Below, piece after piece: positions 63,192 through 64,000 of a stretch of DNA of 64,000 bases. Positions within the stretch are counted from its first letter, which is position 1. Every line of letters starts with the position of its first letter. This DNA is from Fidelibacterota bacterium (lineage in GTDB: Bacteria > Pseudomonadota > Alphaproteobacteria > Rhodospirillales > Rhodospirillaceae). The stretch is taken from positions 184,291 through 248,290 of the forward strand of contig CANJBL010000003.1 of assembly GCA_947472795.1 (NCBI GenBank). Direction: 5' to 3'. The notes under the pieces are model-generated. The model was given only the letters and a program-made list of their open reading frames with translations, did not search any database and was not told the origin of the DNA. The position numbers were made by a program, and so were the translations under genes.

Positions 63192-63439
63192 GACGCTTCC
63201 ATGATGCAGAAGTTGCAGGATCGGACTCCTGCTAATTCTTTGTTGTTGCTCGTTTTCTGAGCCGGTACACTTAACCCTTCCTCGACGCGGGGGCGATCCA
63301 AGAGGCGTCAATGGGCAAGCCACAAAAGAACCCATGATCGGACTTATTTGGAGCGCAATCTAAACGGATAGTAGCTGAAACAGCATCCGATCTCGGCCTA
63401 GGGTCGAGACGGGGCAGTTCAAGGGAAGGACAGCGGCAT

Positions 63440-63760
63440 ATGAGCAACGGAAATCTTTCACGGCGCAAACTCCTCGAGCGGAGCATCCAGCTTCCGCTGG
63501 GCGGTCTTTTGCTGGCGGGTGCCACGGCGGCCCAGGCAGCCGACGCCGGCAAGGTGTGCGTCGATCTCGCGCACATGGACAGCGGCGCGAAGAGCATCCG
63601 CGATTCGCTGAAGTACGTCGAGAAGGCCGCCGACCCGAAGCAGTCTTGCGGCACCTGCGGCTTTTTCGAAGCCAAGGGCGACGGCTGCGGCAATTGCATG
63701 ATCTTCACGGGTCCTGCCAGCGCGACAGGCCATTGTGATTCCTGGAGCGCCAAGAGCTAA
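63440..63760 (+). CDS. High-potential iron-sulfur protein (HiPIP) with Tat signal
   Basis: The protein has 106 residues. The N terminus SRRKLLERSIQLPLGGLLLAGATAAQAADA is a twin-arginine signal peptide, so a folded metalloprotein is exported. The mature part has CGTCGFF...GNCMIFTGPASATGHCDSW, the four-cysteine HiPIP pattern (C-x2-C, C, C near FF and W) for one 4Fe-4S cluster; an extra Cys precedes GNC. HiPIPs shuttle electrons in the periplasm between the bc1 complex and oxidases or reaction centres. A partner is not visible in the window. Confidence 0.88.
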   Translation: MSNGNLSRRKLLERSIQLPLGGLLLAGATAAQAADAGKVCVDLAHMDSGAKSIRDSLKYVEKAADPKQSCGTCGFFEAKGDGCGNCMIFTGPASATGHCDSWSAKS

Positions 63761-63783
63761 GGCTCGCGCCTCCATCTGTTTTT

Positions 63784-63797
63784 GAACGTGCACGTTC
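63784..63797. repeat. Perfect 14-base palindrome
   Basis: GAACGTGCACGTTC is self-complementary and lies 24 bases after the HiPIP stop, directly before the larger hairpin at 63803-63846. It could be an operator or an insertion scar. Confidence 0.6.
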
Positions 63798-63802
63798 ACT
63801 GC

Positions 63803-63846
63803 GGCGGAACTTGGACTGTCTCGAAGACGGTTCTCCAGGTTCCGCC
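63803..63846 (+). terminator. Long GC-rich hairpin after the HiPIP gene
   Basis: GGCGGAACTTGGA (63803-63815) pairs with TCCAGGTTCCGCC (63834-63846) at all 13 positions in RNA (one U-G). An inner GTCT/AGAC stem lies in the loop. No T-tract follows. It may terminate HiPIP transcription. Confidence 0.55.
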
Positions 63847-63887
63847 GTTGTCTGTACGGCGTCAGCGCCTATGGGACCGAATTGGGG

Positions 63888-64000
63888 TGGTGAGTTAAGG
63901 AGGGTTTTGGTCTCATCGCAGTGACGGAGGAACGAAGATGAGATCAAAACCCATGACCACGAAGGCGCCTGCTGAGCGGGTGCTCAAGGACATTCGCCGG
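63888..64000 (+). mobile_element. Left end of an IS3-family-like insertion sequence, cut by the window edge
   Basis: A start ATG at 63938 (or 63953) with GGAGG at 63926-63930 opens MRSKPMTTKAPAERVLKDIRR, matching the beginning of OrfA transposase proteins of an IS3-family group common in alphaproteobacteria. The TGAGTTAAGGAGGGTTTTGG stretch near 63891-63910 is the likely terminal inverted repeat. Arms GGGTTTTGGTCTCAT and ATGAGATCAAAACCC (63902-63916 and 63938-63952) flank the ribosome site. The family call rests on about 20 residues. Confidence 0.6.
63938..64000 (+). CDS. Transposase OrfA N terminus (partial)
   Basis: Twenty-one codons are visible before the window ends: MRSKPMTTKAPAERVLKDIRR. 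The second ATG (63953), just past the hairpin arm, is an alternative start. The KDIRR stretch is typical of the IS3-group OrfA start that leads into a helix-turn-helix. Whether the element is complete cannot be told. Confidence 0.55.
   Translation, partial: MRSKPMTTKAPAERVLKDIRR

Larger units (their letters stand above)
63051..63439. promoter_or_regulatory. Divergent intergenic region between the rml operon and the HiPIP gene
   Basis: These 389 bases hold no convincing gene. From left to right they contain a TTAAGTC direct repeat (63073-63079, 63084-63090), a strong plus-strand terminator-like hairpin (63134-63191), and a second small stem GCAGGA/TCCTGC (63215-63220/63227-63232) followed by T-rich sequence. 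The HiPIP ribosome site (GGGAAGGA) lies near 63424-63431. Promoters for both directions must lie here but could not be fixed. Confidence 0.5.

Noticed and set aside
63119..63301. 60-residue open frame in the intergenic region before HiPIP
   Set aside because: It runs through two hairpins, has no good ribosome site and shows no recognisable motif.

Overview
The window looks like chromosomal DNA of a high-GC alphaproteobacterium. The chvI-chvG / hprK / EIIA-Man / HPr / EI / ahcY order, the tsaE-amgK-murU-addB-addA-trxA chain, the metX-metW pair, the DUF2125 gene next to hisC-tyrC and the truncated HPr kinase are all alphaproteobacterial traits. Genus cannot be fixed from sequence reading alone. 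Most genes sit in long co-directional chains with ATGA or TGATG stop/start overlaps.

Layout. 1-1007: 3' end of a sugar O-methyltransferase-like gene. 1086-24991 (mostly minus strand): a housekeeping superoperon region. Read in transcription order it runs chvI, chvG, [a plus-strand AT-rich orphan], an MFS exporter, hprK, rapZ, trmO, EIIA-Man, HPr, EI, ahcY, a four-PAS histidine-kinase-like protein, tsaE, amgK, murU, addB, addA, a Rieske oxygenase and trxA. This joins envelope-stress signalling (ChvGI), a regulatory PTS without sugar permeases, SAH turnover, t6A tRNA modification, peptidoglycan recycling and double-strand-break repair. 25101-30676: TPR protein, secreted alpha/beta hydrolase, DNA polymerase I and a small zinc-finger protein.

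30859-36450 (plus): ABC ATPase, lipoprotein hydrolase, tRNA-Arg(CCG), then a GspB/MshN-like TPR protein, a GspA/MshM-like ATPase and a prepilin peptidase. 36510-42907: a methyltransferase with an odd N terminus, metW/metX (minus), hisC-tyrC-GST (plus) and DUF2125 (minus). 42984-46783: small membrane proteins, MarC and a flippase-like LPG-synthase-TM protein. 46780-48977: a methyltransferase-GT2 fusion and a further methyltransferase.

48949-63050 (minus): a tightly coupled 12-gene polysaccharide operon: GT2, rmlB, rmlD, rmlA, rmlC, wzm, wzt, a two-methyltransferase plus coiled-coil protein, GT2, GT4, an epimerase and a polytopic glycosyltransferase-like protein. It should make dTDP-L-rhamnose, build a rhamnose-containing chain and export it through an ABC transporter. 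The Wzt has a C-terminal sugar-binding-type domain, and the next gene has the architecture expected of a chain-terminating methyltransferase with a coiled-coil ruler (compare WbdD of E. coli O8/O9a), but with a second methyltransferase where WbdD has a kinase. This is the most interesting system in the window. 63440-64000: a Tat-exported HiPIP-type iron-sulfur protein, strong palindromes and the first bases of an IS3-type insertion sequence cut by the window edge.

Other points of note are a histidine-kinase homologue with its phospho-acceptor His, N-box Asn and G1 box all lost; three copies of a dispersed palindromic intergenic repeat; and an AT-rich orphan protein with a zf-HC2-like zinc motif.
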